Assembly: GCA_036496585.1 (NCBI GenBank)
Contig: DASXLB010000048.1
Location: 1 to 39,323 of the forward strand
Reading direction: 5' to 3'
Origin: Vicinamibacterales bacterium
GTDB taxonomy: Bacteria; Acidobacteriota; Vicinamibacteria; Vicinamibacterales; 2-12-FULL-66-21
Length of the DNA stretch: 39,323 bases
Part shown: one piece after another, positions 7,882 through 17,110 of the stretch
Position numbering within the stretch: the stretch's first letter is position 1
How the letters are laid out: every line of letters begins with the position of its first letter
The notes under the pieces: generated by a model
The model's input: the letters and a program-made list of their open reading frames with translations, nothing else
Database searches by the model: none
What the model was told of the DNA's origin: nothing
Position numbers and translations under genes: made by a program

Positions 7882-8853
7882 ATGACGCTGCGCTTCGCCG
7901 CCTTTCTGGTCCTGGCGTTGCAGCTGGCGGCGGGGCAAGGCGCGCCCGCGCCGGCTGGCGGTGGGCCTTTCGCGCCGCGGCCAATCGTCGCCGGCGGCGT
8001 GGTCATCCCGCTCTACCGGGCCGACTCGCCGTTCCTGAAAAAGGATCGGCTGGCCGAACCCGAGGTCGACACGATGCAGGCGTCGGTGCCTGGGCGGATC
8101 CAGAGCATCGTCAACATCCACAATCCATCGATCGAAATTCATCCCGTCGACAAGGGCATCAACACCGGCGCGCTCGTCATCCTCGTGCCCGGCGGCGGCC
8201 ACAACACGCTCAACGTCGGCACCGAAGGGGCCGACTTCGTCCACTTCTTCTACAACTACGGCGTCAACACCGCGATCCTGCGCAACCGGCTGCGCAAGGA
8301 CGGCTACGAGGTCGACGTGGACGCCGTGCGTGACGCGCAGCAGGCCATTCGCGTGGCGCGCGAGCACGCAGCCGAGTTCGGGGTCGACCCCAGGAAGATT
8401 GGCATCGTCGGCTTCTCGGCGGGCGCGGAGCTGGCCGCGGCCGCTGCGATCCGCTACGAGCGCGCGGATGCGCGGCCCGATTTCGTCGGGCTCGTCTACC
8501 CGGGCCCGTCGCCGTTCACCCGCGACGCCAAAACTCCGGTTCCCGCCGACGCCCCACCCACGTTCATCGCCTGCGCCGGCTCGGGCGACGCGCAGCACGC
8601 AATCTGGGCCGACGACTATTTCCGTGCCTTCCTCTCGGCGCGCGTGCCCAACCTCGAGATGCACATCTACGGCAACGGCGTGCACGCCAACGGCATGAAG
8701 GACCGCAACGGCGAGCCGTTCGGCACGTGGCACGAACGGTTCGTCGACTGGTTCCGCGATCTCGGGTTCCTGCAGAAGCCGGGCGTCGAGACCAAGGCCG
8801 CCAGGGACGTCGCCGCGTACGTGGCCGGGAAACAGGCCCCCGGGAAATCATGA
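7882..8853 (+). CDS. Secreted alpha/beta-hydrolase (BD-FAE / acetyl-esterase-like)
   Basis: 323 residues. The ATG at 7882 starts a clear signal peptide (MTLRFAAFLVLALQLAAG), so the longer frame upstream was rejected. The mature protein has the oxyanion-hole PGGGH motif and a nucleophile elbow GFSAG with Ser179; SGDAQ is a likely acid region and His268 (NGVHANG) a likely catalytic His. This is the pattern of the carbohydrate-ester or xylan-esterase branch. It probably removes acyl groups from a polysaccharide or small ester outside the cytoplasm. It overlaps the sensor kinase by ATGA, so it is the first gene of a long string. A weak promoter-like CATACT lies at 7867-7872. Confidence 0.85.
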   Translation: MTLRFAAFLVLALQLAAGQGAPAPAGGGPFAPRPIVAGGVVIPLYRADSPFLKKDRLAEPEVDTMQASVPGRIQSIVNIHNPSIEIHPVDKGINTGALVILVPGGGHNTLNVGTEGADFVHFFYNYGVNTAILRNRLRKDGYEVDVDAVRDAQQAIRVAREHAAEFGVDPRKIGIVGFSAGAELAAAAAIRYERADARPDFVGLVYPGPSPFTRDAKTPVPADAPPTFIACAGSGDAQHAIWADDYFRAFLSARVPNLEMHIYGNGVHANGMKDRNGEPFGTWHERFVDWFRDLGFLQKPGVETKAARDVAAYVAGKQAPGKS

Positions 8854-11800
8854 CGCCGCGCCCGGACAGCACGACGCGGCCAACCGGGCTATTGCCTCCA
8901 AGTACGCTCGCGGGCTTCGTAGTCGCGCTGATCGCCCTCGCCGCCATCGCGCTCGTCACTTATCGGGCGGCGACGGTTCAAATGACGGCCGGCCGCAGCG
9001 TGACGCGGTCGATGACGATGCTGCAGCGGCTCGACGACTTCCTGTCGACGATGAAGGACGCCGAGACCGGCCAGCGCGGCTACCTGTTGACCGGCGAGGA
9101 GCGCTACCTCGGTCCGTACACCGCGGCGAAGGCAGCGATCGGCCCGCAGCTCGAAGCGCTGAACAACGGCGCCCAGGACGCAGAGGTCGAACGACAGCGG
9201 CTCGGCCGGGTGCGCGAGCTGGCCGACGAAAAGATGACGGAGCTGGCCGAGACGATTGCGCTTCGTCAGGCCGGCCGAAACGACGAGGCGCGGGCGCTGG
9301 TCATGACCGACAGCGGCAGGAACACGATGGACGGGCTGCGCCAGGCGCTCGGCGAGGTCGCGACCGACGAGCGCCAGCGGGTCGCCGACCGACAGGCGGA
9401 TTGGGACTCCGCACGCGACACAACGGTGCGCGTCGCCTGGGGCGGCTCTGCGCTGTTGCTCGTGCTGATCGTCGCCGCCGCCATGACGACCTCGCGCGAC
9501 TACCAGCGGCGTCAGGCCGATGCCTGGGTCGGCGCCGGCCAGGCGGCGCTCGGCGTGAAGCTGCAGGGCGAGCAGACGCTCACCACGCTCGGCGAACGCG
9601 TCCTGTCCTTCCTGACGGCGTGGACGAACGCGCAAGTCGGGTCTGTGTATGTGGTCGACACGCCCGGGCGGCTGCAGCGCGTCGGGGGATACGCGCTGCC
9701 CGCGTCGATGGCGGCTGACACGCTCCGTGATGGCGAAGGGCTCGTCGGCCAGGCCGCGCGCGAGAACAGGCTGCTGCACGTAACCGACGTGCCGGAGGGT
9801 TACCTGCCGATTGAATCGAGCGTCGGCCGGGGGGCGTCGCGCGAGCTGGTGATCGCGCCGGCGACGGCCGACGGCGTCGTCCAGGCGGTCGTGGAGCTCG
9901 GATTCCTGCGGCCGGTTCCGGCAGCGGAGCGCGAGCTGCTCGAGCGCGCATCCCAGTCGCTCGGCATCGCCGTTCGCTCGGCGCGCGACCGCACGCGCCT
10001 CGAGGAGCTGCTCCAGGAGACGCAGCGCCAGGCCGAGGAGCTGCAGGCGCAGCAGGAGGAACTTCGGGTCAACAACGAGGAGCTCGAGGAACAGGCGCTC
10101 GCGTTGAAGGAATCGCAGGCCAGACTCGAGACGCAGCAGGCGGAGCTGGAGCAGATCAACACGCACCTCGAGGAGCAGTCGGAAGCGCTGGAGCGCCAGA
10201 AGGACGAACTGACGGCGTCGCAGACCATTCTCGCGGACAAGGCTGGGGAGCTCGAGCGTTCGAACCGCTACAAGAGCGAGTTCCTGGCCAACATGAGCCA
10301 CGAGCTGCGGACGCCGCTCAACTCGTCGCTGATCCTCGCCAAGGTGCTGGCCGACAACAAGACCGGCAATCTCACCGACGAACAGGTCCGCTTCGCGCAG
10401 ACGATCTCGTCGGCGGGCAACGATCTGCTCGCGCTCATCAACGACATCCTCGATCTGTCGAAGATCGAGGCGGGCAAGGTCGACGTGTCACCCGCTCCCG
10501 TCTCGATCGCGGCGGCGACCGACGCGCTGGTCAAGGGGCTCCAGCCGATCGCGCAGGAGAAGAGACTCGGCTTCTCGACGGTCATCGAGCCGGGCACGCC
10601 GGACCGGATCGAAACCGATTCGCAGCGGCTGGGACAGATTTTGCGCAATCTCCTCTCGAATGCGCTGAAGTTCACCGAGCGCGGCGAGGTGCGTCTCCAG
10701 GTTGGGCCGTCGGGCAGCACCGGCGTGTCGTTCACGGTGCGGGACACCGGCATCGGGATCGCGCCGGATCAGCAGGACTTCATCTTCGAGGCCTTCCGCC
10801 AGGCGGACGGCAGCACGCATCGCAAGTACGGCGGCACCGGCCTCGGCTTGTCGATTTCGCGGGACCTGGCGCGGCTGCTGGGCGGCGACATCACCCTCGA
10901 GAGCACCGCAGGCGTCGGGAGCGCTTTCACGCTCACGCTGCCGATGGCCTATGCGCCGCGGCCTCTCGCGCCACCGACGAAACCGCTGCCGCACGTCGCC
11001 GCCGCGCCGGCGTTCTCCGAACGCGTGTCCGCGCCGCCGCGGCCGGTCGCCGCCGCCATCGAGGACGATCGGGATCGCCTGGAGCCGGGCGCGCGGCGGA
11101 TCCTGGTGGTCGAAGACGACACGCGCTTTGCGGCGATCCTGCGCGATCTGTCGCACGAGATGGGGTTCCAGTGTGTCGTCACCCATTCGGCCAACGACGG
11201 CCTCGCCGCCGCCGGCAGCTACCGGCCGGATGCCATCGTGCTCGACATCAACCTCCCCGATCACTCCGGTCTCGGTGTCCTGGACCAGTTGAAGCGAAAC
11301 CCGGCGACGCGGCATATCCCGGTACACGTCGCGTCGGTCGCCGACTTCTCGAAAGAGGCGCTCGAGCGCGGCGCGATCGGCTACGCGCTGAAGCCGGTCA
11401 AGCGCGACGACCTCGTCGAAGCCTTCCGTCGCCTCGAGAACAAGGCGTCGCAGAGCGTGCGCCGCGTGCTGGTGGTGGAAGACGATGCCCGGCAGCGCGA
11501 GAGCATCCGCCAGCTGTTGTCGAACGGGAACGTCCAGATCACCACCGTCGAAACGGCGGCGGCGGCGCTCGACGAGCTGCGGACGACGACGTTCGACTGC
11601 ATGGTCATGGATCTGAACCTGCCCGACGTCAGCGGGTACGATCTGCTCGAGCGGATGGCGGCTCAGGAGGACGTCTCGTTCCCGCCGGTCATCGTCTACA
11701 CCGGGCACTCGCTGTCGCGCGACGAGGAGCAGCGGCTGCGACGCTTCTCGAAGTCGATCATCATCAAGGACGCGCGATCGCCGGAACGCCTGCTCGACGA

Positions 11801-12278
11801 AGTGACGCTGTTCCTGCACCAGGTCGAGGCATCGCTGCCGGTCGAGCGGCAGCGGATGCTGCAGGCGGCGCGCGACCGCGACGCGACGCTCGACGGCCGC
11901 CGCATTCTCGTGGTCGAGGACGACGCGCGCAACATCTTCGCCCTGTCGAGCGTGCTCGAGCCGAAGGGAGCCCGGCTGGTCATCGCGCGCAACGGCCGAG
12001 AAGCACTCGAGGCGCTCGACCGCAGCCAGTCGGCCGACGGCCAGGCGATCGATCTCGTGCTGATGGACATCATGATGCCCGAGATGGACGGCCTGACCGC
12101 GATGCGCGAGATCCGGCGGCGGCCGGAGTGGAAGAAGCTGCCGATCATCGCGCTCACCGCCAAGGCGATGCGCGACGACCAGGAGCGGTGCCTCGCGGCC
12201 GGCGCCAACGACTACATCGCCAAGCCGCTCGACGTCGAACGGCTGCTGTCGCTCGTCCGCGTCTGGATGCCGTCGTGA
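8850..12278 (+). CDS. CHASE3-GAF hybrid histidine kinase with three receiver domains
   Basis: 1142 residues. The start overlaps the esterase stop (ATGA). Domains in order: membrane helix at about 17-37; periplasmic CHASE3 (SMTMLQRLDDFLSTMKDAETGQRGYLLTGEE region); second helix near 195-210; GAF at about 230-375; a ~95-residue coiled coil (385-480); HisKA with phospho-acceptor His484 (SHELRTPLN); HATPase. Three receivers follow, with phospho-acceptor Asp799, Asp921 and Asp1073. Receivers 1 and 3 carry the usual Lys-Pro pair, whereas receiver 2 has Lys-Asp (IIIKDA). The protein should sense a signal at the membrane and relay phosphate through several receivers. It is cotranscribed with CheR, CheB and a receiver-kinase, its likely partners. 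The signal is not evident. Confidence 0.93.
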   Translation: MTPRPDSTTRPTGLLPPSTLAGFVVALIALAAIALVTYRAATVQMTAGRSVTRSMTMLQRLDDFLSTMKDAETGQRGYLLTGEERYLGPYTAAKAAIGPQLEALNNGAQDAEVERQRLGRVRELADEKMTELAETIALRQAGRNDEARALVMTDSGRNTMDGLRQALGEVATDERQRVADRQADWDSARDTTVRVAWGGSALLLVLIVAAAMTTSRDYQRRQADAWVGAGQAALGVKLQGEQTLTTLGERVLSFLTAWTNAQVGSVYVVDTPGRLQRVGGYALPASMAADTLRDGEGLVGQAARENRLLHVTDVPEGYLPIESSVGRGASRELVIAPATADGVVQAVVELGFLRPVPAAERELLERASQSLGIAVRSARDRTRLEELLQETQRQAEELQAQQEELRVNNEELEEQALALKESQARLETQQAELEQINTHLEEQSEALERQKDELTASQTILADKAGELERSNRYKSEFLANMSHELRTPLNSSLILAKVLADNKTGNLTDEQVRFAQTISSAGNDLLALINDILDLSKIEAGKVDVSPAPVSIAAATDALVKGLQPIAQEKRLGFSTVIEPGTPDRIETDSQRLGQILRNLLSNALKFTERGEVRLQVGPSGSTGVSFTVRDTGIGIAPDQQDFIFEAFRQADGSTHRKYGGTGLGLSISRDLARLLGGDITLESTAGVGSAFTLTLPMAYAPRPLAPPTKPLPHVAAAPAFSERVSAPPRPVAAAIEDDRDRLEPGARRILVVEDDTRFAAILRDLSHEMGFQCVVTHSANDGLAAAGSYRPDAIVLDINLPDHSGLGVLDQLKRNPATRHIPVHVASVADFSKEALERGAIGYALKPVKRDDLVEAFRRLENKASQSVRRVLVVEDDARQRESIRQLLSNGNVQITTVETAAAALDELRTTTFDCMVMDLNLPDVSGYDLLERMAAQEDVSFPPVIVYTGHSLSRDEEQRLRRFSKSIIIKDARSPERLLDEVTLFLHQVEASLPVERQRMLQAARDRDATLDGRRILVVEDDARNIFALSSVLEPKGARLVIARNGREALEALDRSQSADGQAIDLVLMDIMMPEMDGLTAMREIRRRPEWKKLPIIALTAKAMRDDQERCLAAGANDYIAKPLDVERLLSLVRVWMPS

Positions 12279-13108
12279 AGCCGGCCGGCGAACGGGACGG
12301 CGACATCGAGATGGCGCTGCTCGTCGACGCCATCTACCTGAAATACCACTACGACTTCCGCGGCTACGCCCCGGCCTCGCTCAAGCGGCGGCTGCGCGCC
12401 GCGCTGTCGCATTTCGACTGCGCGACGCTCTCGCAGCTGCAGGACCGGATCCTCCACGACCCGGCCACGCTGCCGGTGCTGCTCGACTTCCTGACCGTGA
12501 CCGTCAGCGAGATGTTCCGCGATCCGGAGTACTTCCGGATGCTTCGCCTCGAGGTCGCGCCCGTCCTGCGCACCTACCCGTCGCTGAAGGTGTGGGTGGC
12601 GGGCTGCAGCAGCGGCGAAGAGGTGTATTCGCTGGCGATTCTGCTGCAGGAAGAGGGATTGCTGGCCCGCACGATCATCTACGCCACCGACATCAACCCG
12701 CGCGTGCTGCAGAAGGCGGAAGCGGGCGTCTACGAGGCCGATCGGATACCCGGGTTCACGCAGAACCACCGCCGTTCCGGGGCCGCGACGTCGCTGTCGC
12801 AGTACTACACCGCCGCCTACGGGCGGGCGGTATTCGATCGCGCGCTTCGGGGAAACGTCGTGTTCTCGGACCACAGCCTGGCGACGGACAGCGTCTTCGC
12901 GGAAGTGCACCTGGTGTCGTGCCGGAACGTGCTCATCTATTTCGACCGCGATCTCCAGGATCGAGCCATCGGGCTGTTCCGCGATTCGTTGTGCCGGAAA
13001 GGGTATCTCGGGATCGGCAGCCGGGAATCCCTGCGCCTGTCGCGCTTTGCCCGCGACTTCACCGAGGTCTCGCGCCCCGAACGGATGTATCAACGGGTCG
13101 GCCCATGA
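12275..13108 (+). CDS. cheR: CheR-type methyltransferase
   Basis: 277 residues, GTG start overlapping the kinase stop (GTGA). The N-terminal helical CheR domain is followed by the SAM-binding domain with VWVAGCSSGEEVYSLAI (motif I), ATDINPRVLQKAEAGVY, and SCRNVLIYF (motif IV). CheR proteins methylate Glu residues of chemoreceptors with SAM. No chemoreceptor, CheA or CheW gene is in the window, so the target may be another protein, for example the coiled-coil segment of the adjacent kinase. That target is inference. There are no C-terminal TPR repeats. The gene is tightly coupled to cheB. Confidence 0.92.
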   Translation: MKPAGERDGDIEMALLVDAIYLKYHYDFRGYAPASLKRRLRAALSHFDCATLSQLQDRILHDPATLPVLLDFLTVTVSEMFRDPEYFRMLRLEVAPVLRTYPSLKVWVAGCSSGEEVYSLAILLQEEGLLARTIIYATDINPRVLQKAEAGVYEADRIPGFTQNHRRSGAATSLSQYYTAAYGRAVFDRALRGNVVFSDHSLATDSVFAEVHLVSCRNVLIYFDRDLQDRAIGLFRDSLCRKGYLGIGSRESLRLSRFARDFTEVSRPERMYQRVGP

Positions 13109-13689
13109 CGCCACAGGAACGGCTCAGCCAGGTGGAGGCCATTGTGATCGGGACGTCCGCGGGGGGCATCGAAGCCTTGTCGGTCGTGCTCCCAGCTTTG
13201 GGGAAGGGCCTCCGCGTGCCCGTGTTCGTCGTGCAGCATCTGCCACGGGAAGGGCCAAGCCTGCTCGCCGCCATTTTCTCGGCGAAGTGCCGGCGGCCGG
13301 TGCTCGAAGCCGACGATAAGATGGCGATTGCTCCCGGGACGATTTATTTTGCACCGCCGGACTACCACATGCTGATCGATGGCGGGTCACTGGCCATGTC
13401 GGCCGATGAGCCGGTGCTGTATTCGCGGCCGTCGATCGACGTGCTGTTCGAATCGGCCGCCGAGGCGTACGGCGACCGGATGGCCGCTGTGCTGCTCACC
13501 GGCGGCAACGAGGACGGCTCTGCAGGGCTCCAGACCGTGCACCGTGCCGGCGGGGTCACGATCGTCCAGGATCCGCTCGATGCGCAGGTACCGCTGATGG
13601 TCGAGGCCGCGCTGCGACGCACGCCCGCCGACTTCGTGCTGCCGCTCGGCGGCATCGCCCGGCTCATCTCCGCGGCGGTGCCGCAGTGA
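13105..13689 (+). CDS. cheB: CheB-type methylesterase domain, no receiver
   Basis: 194 residues, start overlapping cheR by ATGA. It is only the catalytic domain of CheB: the catalytic triad is Ser18 (GTSAGG), His45 (VVQHLPREG) and Asp137 (TGGNEDGSAG). The usual N-terminal receiver domain is missing, and the coordinated start shows this is not a truncation by frameshift. CheB removes methyl groups or deamidates Gln on receptors. Without a receiver its activity cannot be switched by direct phosphorylation; control may come from one of the receivers next door. Receiverless CheB beside CheR and hybrid kinases occurs in other soil bacteria. Confidence 0.92.
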   Translation: MTPQERLSQVEAIVIGTSAGGIEALSVVLPALGKGLRVPVFVVQHLPREGPSLLAAIFSAKCRRPVLEADDKMAIAPGTIYFAPPDYHMLIDGGSLAMSADEPVLYSRPSIDVLFESAAEAYGDRMAAVLLTGGNEDGSAGLQTVHRAGGVTIVQDPLDAQVPLMVEAALRRTPADFVLPLGGIARLISAAVPQ

Positions 13690-13700
13690 GGGCGTTCGCC

Positions 13701-14801
13701 ATGGTGACGTGCCTGATCGTCGACGATCGCCCGGAGAACCTGCTGGCGCTGTCGACCGTGTTGCGCGGCGACGGCGTCGAGGTGCTGGAGGCGCGGTCGG
13801 GCGCGGAAGCGCTCGATCTCCTGCTGTCACACGACGTCGCTTTGGCGCTGCTCGACGTGCACATGCCCGACATGGACGGCTTCGAGCTGGCGGAGCTGAT
13901 GCGGGGCAGCCAACGCACCCGCGCCGTGCCGATCATCTTCGTCACCGCCGGCGTGCACGACCAGGTGCGCATCTTCAAGGGCTACGACAGCGGCGCGGTC
14001 GACTTCCTGTACAAGCCGATCGATGCGCGGATCCTCCGGCACAAGGCCGAGGTCTTCTTCCAGCTGCACCGCCAGAACCGGCAGATGGCGCAGGAGCTGC
14101 GCGAACGGACCGAGACCCTGCGCCTGAACGAGATGTTCACCGCAGTGCTCGGCCACGATCTGCGCGATCCGCTGAACGCGATCGCGACGGGGGCGCAGAT
14201 ACTGCAGCGCCGCAGCGAAGAGCCGGCGGTGCAGGCGACCGCCGCCAAGATGATCTCGAGCGCGCACCGCATGGGACGGATGATCGACGACATGCTCGAT
14301 CTGGCCCGGGCGCGGCTGGCCGGCGGCATTCCGCTGAACCGGCAGCCCGCCGACCTCGCCGCGCTCATGCACCGCGTCGTCCACGAACACCAGGAGAACG
14401 CGCCAGGCCGCTGCATCGAGGTATCCATCGAGGGGGACGTCAGCGGCGACTGGGACACCGACCGGCTCGCGCAGGTCGCCTCGAATCTGATCGGCAACGC
14501 GCTCCGCCATGGCGACGGCGCGTCGCCGATCGAGGTGCGGCTGCAGGGATCGGCCGACCGGGCGACGCTGGTGGTGGCCAACGGTGGGATAATTCCGCCC
14601 GACGTGCTGCCGCACGTCTTCGACCCGTTCCGGGGCGGCGAGCGCCGGCTCGGTCGCGGCGACGGTCTCGGCCTGGGTCTCTATATCGTGCAGCAGGTGG
14701 TGCTGGCGCATCACGGACGGATCGCGGTCCACTCGACAGAGGGCCGCACGACGTTCGAGCTGGTGCTGCCGCGACGGGCGTTCGAGGTGGTCAAACTGTG
14801 A
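13701..14801 (+). CDS. Response regulator-histidine kinase fusion
   Basis: 366 residues from the ATG at 13701, which has GAGG nine bases upstream and begins directly at the first receiver strand (VTCLIVDDRPENL). A GTG at 13686 overlapping the cheB stop (GTGA) is an alternative. The N-terminal receiver has Asp52 (LLDVHMPDMDG) and Lys105. A helical linker then leads to HisKA with His152 (LGHDLRDPLN) and an HATPase domain (NLIGNAL, GRGDGLGLGLY). A kinase with its receiver at the front can be fed by phosphate from a hybrid kinase, here the CHASE3 protein. No output DNA-binding domain is present, so the pathway end is not visible. Confidence 0.9.
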   Translation: MVTCLIVDDRPENLLALSTVLRGDGVEVLEARSGAEALDLLLSHDVALALLDVHMPDMDGFELAELMRGSQRTRAVPIIFVTAGVHDQVRIFKGYDSGAVDFLYKPIDARILRHKAEVFFQLHRQNRQMAQELRERTETLRLNEMFTAVLGHDLRDPLNAIATGAQILQRRSEEPAVQATAAKMISSAHRMGRMIDDMLDLARARLAGGIPLNRQPADLAALMHRVVHEHQENAPGRCIEVSIEGDVSGDWDTDRLAQVASNLIGNALRHGDGASPIEVRLQGSADRATLVVANGGIIPPDVLPHVFDPFRGGERRLGRGDGLGLGLYIVQQVVLAHHGRIAVHSTEGRTTFELVLPRRAFEVVKL

Positions 14802-17110
14802 CAATAGGGAAGGCCGGCGCCGCGCTCCTGACGGTTGCGCTCGTCCTCGGCGCGGCCACGTCGACCGGGAGGGCGCGGCAGGCACCTGCTGCGCCGAGCT
14901 TCAACGGTGATGTCCGCCCGATCCTCGACGAAGTCTGCACACGCTGCCACAACGAGAGGAAGGCGAACGCCGGGCTGAACTTCACGGCCTTTCTCGATCC
15001 GGCCACCCTCGCGACGAAGCGCGACACGTGGGATGCGATCGTCGACAAGGTGAAGAGCGGCGACATGCCGCCGGTTGACGAAGATCCCCTCTCGGCACAC
15101 GAGCGCGCCGCGATGGTGTCGTACCTCGAATCGGCGTTGGCGCGGGCCGATCGCGAACTGAAACCGGATCCCGGCCACGTGCCGGCGCACCGTCTCACCA
15201 GGGTCGAGTACGCCAACACGATCCGCGATCTGCTCGGCGTCGATTTCCGCGCGACCGACGAGTTCCCGCCGGACGATTCCGGCTACGGGTTCGACAACAT
15301 CGGCGACGTGCTGACGGTCTCGCCGGCGTTGATGCAGCGCTATCTCACGGCGGCCGAGACGATCGCGGCGCGCGCCGTCGGCGGCGGACGGCTGCCCTCG
15401 CCCGGCGTCTTCACCCGCCGCTCGCACGTCCGCAAGGTCGCCGACGGCACGATCGAGCTGCGCGACATCGTCGAGTACGACGCCGACTATACGATTCGGG
15501 TCGGCGTGAGCGGGCACCGCGGCGACGACGACCCCGCCGTCACGATGGCGATCTCCGTCGACGGCGCACCGGTACGGACGGTCACGGTTCCGGTGCGGCT
15601 CAGCGGCGTCAACAAGCAGGGGGGCGCGACACAGCGGGCGCTGTACGAAGCCCGTCTCTTTCTTCCCTCCAACGAGCACACGTTCCGCGCCGCGTTCGTC
15701 GACGACGTGACGCTGGCGTCGATCCCGCCGGCCTCACGCGGCGACGTCGCCAAGAACGTCTTCCCCGAATTCATCGAGGTCGCCGGTCCGTTCAGGCCGG
15801 AGGGGCCACACGCCGTCACGAAGAAGGCGCTCGTCTGCGATCCCGCGTCCGGGACCGCCTGCGTGCACCGCATCATCGAGAGGCTGGCGCGCCACGCCTA
15901 CCGGCGGACGGTTAGGCCGGCCGACCTTGCGCCGCTCGATCGCGTCTACGCCAAGGCGATCGCGCGCGGCTACCAGCCGGCCGAGGGGCTGCAATTTGCG
16001 ATTGCGACGATGCTCGTCTCGCCCAACTTCCTGTTCCGTGTCGAACGGGATCCGCCGGCCGGCGCCATCGCGCGCGTCAGCGACGTCGAGCTGGCGTCGC
16101 GCCTGAGCTATTTCCTCTGGAGTTCGATGCCCGACGACGAGCTGCTGCAACTCGCGTCGGCCAGCCGGCTGCACGAACCGTCCACCCTGCGGGCGCAGGT
16201 GACGCGCATGCTCGCGGACGCCAAGGCGTCGGCGCTCGCCGACAACTTCGCGTCGCAGTGGCTGGGGACGCGGACGCTCGACGGCGTCACGCGAGACCAG
16301 ATGAAGTTCCCCGAGTGGAACGCCGAGCTGCGCGACGCGATGAAGACGGAAACCGGGTTGTTCTTCGACGCCGTCGTCCGCGAGAACCGCTCGATCGCCG
16401 ATTTCATCGACGGCAACTTCACGTTCCTGAACGAGCGGCTGGCCCGCCTCTACGGGATCGGCGGCGTGGCCGGGCCGGATTTTCAGCGCGTCGAGCTGCA
16501 CGGCGGCGAACGGAGCGGGGTGTTCACGCAGGCGAGCGTGCTGACGGTCTCGAGCTATCCGACCCGGACGTCGGTCGTGCTGCGCGGCAAATACCTGCTC
16601 GAGACCGTCCTCAACGCGCCGCCGCCGCCGCCACCGGTCGACGTGCCGCCTCTCGACGAGAAGCCAATCGGGGTGGCGGTCTCCCACCGCGCGCAACTCG
16701 AGGCGCACCGCGACGATCCGCTGTGCGCGAGCTGCCACAGCAAGATGGACCCACTCGGCTTCGGCCTCGAAAACTACGATGCGGTTGGCCGCTGGCGGAC
16801 GAAAGACGGGTCGTTCCCCATCGACGCAACAGGTAAGTTCCCCGGCGGCAAGGTGTTCGCGACCCCAGCCGAACTCAAGGCGCAGCTGCGGAGCCGCATG
16901 CCGCAGTTCACGCGGAGCCTCGCTGAGCGTATGCTGACCTATGCGCTGGGCCGCGGCGTCGAGCCGTACGACCGGCTCGTGGTCCGGGATGTCGTCGCCA
17001 CCACGTCCGCCGGCGGGTATCGTATCCAGTCGCTGATTCAGGCGATCGTAGCGAGCGTGCCGTTCCAGGAGCGGCGCGGCAACTCGCCACAGGAGGCAAA
17101 GGGCCAATGA
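14798..17110 (+). CDS. DUF1587/1592/1588/1585-type cytochrome-like protein
   Basis: 770 residues, GTG start overlapping the kinase stop (GTGA). A signal peptide is followed by a cytochrome-c-like segment with heme motif C47-T-R-C50-H51. Next come the domains usually annotated DUF1587 (after HRLTRVEYANTIRDLLG), DUF1595, DUF1592 (FLWSSMPDDELLQLA), DUF1588 (TSVVLRGKYLLETVLNAPPPPPP, then a second heme-type motif C643-A-S-C646-H647) and DUF1585. The family is abundant in Planctomycetes and Acidobacteria and exported; its reaction is not established, with links to extracellular polymer or alcohol oxidation only proposed. It is nearly always paired with the DUF1552 protein that follows here. Confidence 0.92.
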   Translation: MTIGKAGAALLTVALVLGAATSTGRARQAPAAPSFNGDVRPILDEVCTRCHNERKANAGLNFTAFLDPATLATKRDTWDAIVDKVKSGDMPPVDEDPLSAHERAAMVSYLESALARADRELKPDPGHVPAHRLTRVEYANTIRDLLGVDFRATDEFPPDDSGYGFDNIGDVLTVSPALMQRYLTAAETIAARAVGGGRLPSPGVFTRRSHVRKVADGTIELRDIVEYDADYTIRVGVSGHRGDDDPAVTMAISVDGAPVRTVTVPVRLSGVNKQGGATQRALYEARLFLPSNEHTFRAAFVDDVTLASIPPASRGDVAKNVFPEFIEVAGPFRPEGPHAVTKKALVCDPASGTACVHRIIERLARHAYRRTVRPADLAPLDRVYAKAIARGYQPAEGLQFAIATMLVSPNFLFRVERDPPAGAIARVSDVELASRLSYFLWSSMPDDELLQLASASRLHEPSTLRAQVTRMLADAKASALADNFASQWLGTRTLDGVTRDQMKFPEWNAELRDAMKTETGLFFDAVVRENRSIADFIDGNFTFLNERLARLYGIGGVAGPDFQRVELHGGERSGVFTQASVLTVSSYPTRTSVVLRGKYLLETVLNAPPPPPPVDVPPLDEKPIGVAVSHRAQLEAHRDDPLCASCHSKMDPLGFGLENYDAVGRWRTKDGSFPIDATGKFPGGKVFATPAELKAQLRSRMPQFTRSLAERMLTYALGRGVEPYDRLVVRDVVATTSAGGYRIQSLIQAIVASVPFQERRGNSPQEAKGQ

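Noticed and set aside
14711-17107. Long minus-strand frames opposite the DUF1592 gene
   Set aside because: Their products are Arg/Ala-rich without motifs, while the plus strand has heme motifs and the whole DUF1587-1585 series.
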